Part shown: piece by piece, positions 62,673 through 64,000 of the stretch
Position numbering within the stretch: position 1 is the first letter of the stretch
Layout of the letters: every line of letters begins with the position of its first letter
NCBI RefSeq assembly: GCF_000420085.1
Contig: NZ_ATUG01000002.1
Coordinates: forward strand, 496,001-560,000
DNA: 64,000 bases
Direction of reading: 5' to 3'
From: Desulfospira joergensenii DSM 10085
GTDB lineage: Bacteria > Desulfobacterota > Desulfobacteria > Desulfobacterales > Desulfobacteraceae
The notes under the pieces: generated by a model
What the model saw: only the letters and a program-made list of their open reading frames with translations
Databases searched by the model: none
What the model was told of the DNA's origin: nothing
Made by a program: the position numbers and the translations under genes

Positions 62673-63305
62673 TTATTTCCTAGGATGTTCCTTTCGCCAG
62701 GCCCGGGGACTTTTATAGTGCCGGCCCAGGGCCCACATGCCCATTCCGGCCTTCCGGGCTTTTTTTTCTTCCCTGAAATAGGCCTCCGTGTCCAGAGTGG
62801 CCGGCGTTCTTCCCCTGTATACTTCGGCCAGGCCGGCCCGGATCATTTCAAGGTTAATATTGGTCGAACCTGAGAAAACCTCGGCCAGAATCCGGTTAAA
62901 CCCGCCGATGCCGTGGCTTTTCAGGATCACATCCCTACCGTTCACAAGCCGGGATAATTTGGCTTTGGCTTTTTGGCCGTAGGGCTGACCAGGGGATCTC
63001 CTGTATCCGGTTTCCGGGGAGTCGATTCCGGCCAGCCGGATTTTCAGTTCCAGGTCTGAACCTTGAACCAGGAGGGTATCTCCGTCATATACCTTGGTGA
63101 CCCTGAAGGTCCGGCCTTCCTGACGGGCCTGTTCGAGCCGTACTTCCTCTTCAAAAAGATCTGTCTCGGAATCCTTTGGCGGTCCGATATTGGAAAAGTG
63201 CTTGACTCCGCTCTCATCGGTCCAGAAGTAGACATCCCCCTGGGCAGTGACGATAGAAAGAAACAGTACAAGTCCCGTAAACAGGGTTGTGAATTTTAAA
63301 TTCAT
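62673..63305 (-). CDS. Secreted SNase-like nuclease with DUF4124
   Basis: A 210-residue exported protein: signal peptide about 1-23, a short DUF4124 motif (VYFWTDESGVKHFSNIGPP), then a thermonuclease (SNase) domain (about 68-190): VTKVYDGDTLLV, KIRLAGIDSPETG, YGQKAKAKLSRLVNG, GGFNRILAEVF and GLAEVYRG. The Asp and Arg/Glu positions of the active site are present in DGDT, IRLAGIDSPE and NRILAEV. It probably degrades DNA or RNA in the periplasm or outside the cell. The final stretch is basic and may bind nucleic acid. Confidence 0.85.
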   Translation of the reverse strand: MNLKFTTLFTGLVLFLSIVTAQGDVYFWTDESGVKHFSNIGPPKDSETDLFEEEVRLEQARQEGRTFRVTKVYDGDTLLVQGSDLELKIRLAGIDSPETGYRRSPGQPYGQKAKAKLSRLVNGRDVILKSHGIGGFNRILAEVFSGSTNINLEMIRAGLAEVYRGRTPATLDTEAYFREEKKARKAGMGMWALGRHYKSPRAWRKEHPRK

Positions 63306-63379
63306 GATTTTTTCAAATTCAGGTTATGGATACAAAAGTATAGAAGATCAGGCCAATCCAGGCAAGGTCTTTTCACCCT

Positions 63380-64000
63380 TCAGGCTCTATCCTTTAAAAC
63401 CACGGCTGACCACTCTTTTTCATCCCTCTGCCAGTCAGGAACAAGGCCTGTCTGTGAATAATGAAGGATCAGCTCCTCCCTTTCCCATTCCCGGACCCCG
63501 GACAGGATCACAAATCCTCCGGGTTTGAGGCTGGAACGAATCAGGGAGGATAAATTCTTGAGGGTGGGAAAGCGCAGGTTGGCGCAGATTAGGGAAAATT
63601 CATTTTCGCAACCGGGCATGGGGCAGCCCATGACCTCAATTTTTCGGGTTAAATGATTGAGTTCAATGTTTTTCCGGGACTCGGATACGGCATTGGGGTC
63701 CGTATCCCAGGCCCGGCAGGAGGGCATGCCGGAAAGGCAGAGGGCAATGGCCAGAACCCCGGATCCGGTACCGATGTCTGCACAGGCAGACGTTGTATCC
63801 GGTTGGGGAGTGCCGGAATGAAAAAACAGATGGTCGATGGCCTTGAGGCAGAGCCGGGTGGTGGCATGGTGGCCGGAGCCGAATGAAATCCCCGGGAGGA
63901 GATTGATGTCGACCTGGCCTGGGTTGGCCCTGGAACTCACCTTTGGAGGTTTGAGGAAAAAATGATCAGTAACCCGGACCGGCTTGGAAAAGCTGATGTC
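63380..64000 (-). CDS. prmA: Ribosomal protein L11 methyltransferase-like protein, 5' end cut by window
   Basis: The last 207 residues of an S-adenosylmethionine-dependent methyltransferase; the frame stays open to the window edge. It has the PrmA marks: LLPGISFGSGHHATTRLCLKAID, motif I ADIGTGSGVLAIALCL, acidic motif II DTDPNAV, and CANLRFPTLKNLSSLIRSSLKPGGFVILSG. In PrmA the usual sequences are PGxAFGTGxHxTT and NILAxP; here SGHHATT and CANLRF are close variants, so a protein-lysine methyltransferase sibling (ETFBKMT-like) is an alternative. The GTG at 63938 could be taken for a start but the homologous frame continues upstream. Confidence 0.75.
   Translation of the reverse strand, partial: DISFSKPVRVTDHFFLKPPKVSSRANPGQVDINLLPGISFGSGHHATTRLCLKAIDHLFFHSGTPQPDTTSACADIGTGSGVLAIALCLSGMPSCRAWDTDPNAVSESRKNIELNHLTRKIEVMGCPMPGCENEFSLICANLRFPTLKNLSSLIRSSLKPGGFVILSGVREWEREELILHYSQTGLVPDWQRDEKEWSAVVLKDRA

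Overview
The window looks like chromosomal DNA of a strictly anaerobic sulfate-reducing bacterium of the Desulfobacterales type. This is inferred from gene content, not from a marker gene: many Cache-domain histidine kinases of the AHEINNPL type, NtrC-like sigma-54 activators, two SLC13/DASS anion transporters, an ADP-forming acetate-CoA ligase, a PduO-type cobalamin adenosyltransferase and a methyltransferase-like UroD protein. I see no rRNA, tRNA, CRISPR array, prophage or intact insertion sequence. The first and last genes are cut by the window edges.

Layout. 1-4115: two tandem single-Cache proteins and a 1064-residue TPR/GAF/sigma-54 activator. 4267-11804: MarR regulator with Bcr/CflA pump, UroD-like protein, PAS-GAF kinase with a Cys-rich tail, S41 peptidase-like protein, alpha/beta hydrolase, small lipoprotein. 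11938-17188 (minus): cobalamin adenosyltransferase, acetate-CoA ligase/GNAT fusion, two universal stress proteins and a free glycogen-binding domain. 17602-23616: dCache kinase, receiver, DASS transporter, two small membrane proteins, receiver-CBS protein. 24018-25706: chemoreceptor. 25717-34499 (minus): an eight-gene block with kinase, two receivers, a second DASS transporter, a receiver-kinase, a receiver, a kinase and an NtrC regulator. 35018-37710 (minus): AcuB-like CBS-ACT protein with a degenerate crotonase, then a PstS-like binding protein. 38227-44825: kinase/NtrC pair followed by a cation/calcium exchanger, a TauE permease and an orphan membrane protein. 44878-51341: kinase-like protein lacking its phospho-acceptor His, a GNAT-histone-deacetylase fusion, an intact paralogous kinase and a receiver. 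51686-54372: orphan exported protein, a wrecked dipeptide ABC ATPase remnant and an orphan membrane protein. 54781-59670: binding lipoprotein plus a 1248-residue five-PAS kinase. 59766-64000: TrmB regulator with ornithine aminotransferase, ssb, SNase-like nuclease, PrmA.

How the parts work together. Much of the window is signalling: eight histidine kinases or kinase-like proteins with no receiver plus one receiver-kinase, and nine response regulators, most being receivers with no output domain. Three regulators are sigma-54 activators. I find eight candidate -24/-12 (sigma-54) promoters by eye. The best two precede the AcuB-like/crotonase pair and the orphan exported gene at 51686. A third differs from the first at 2 of 16 positions and precedes the exchanger/TauE operon just after an NtrC gene. 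Several have inverted or direct repeats where enhancer sites would sit. A second theme is reversible protein acetylation around acetyl-CoA: an acetate-CoA ligase with its own GNAT domain, an AcuB-like sensor, and one polypeptide joining an AcuA-like acetyltransferase to an AcuC-like deacetylase. That fusion, inside a kinase operon, is the most interesting candidate system here.
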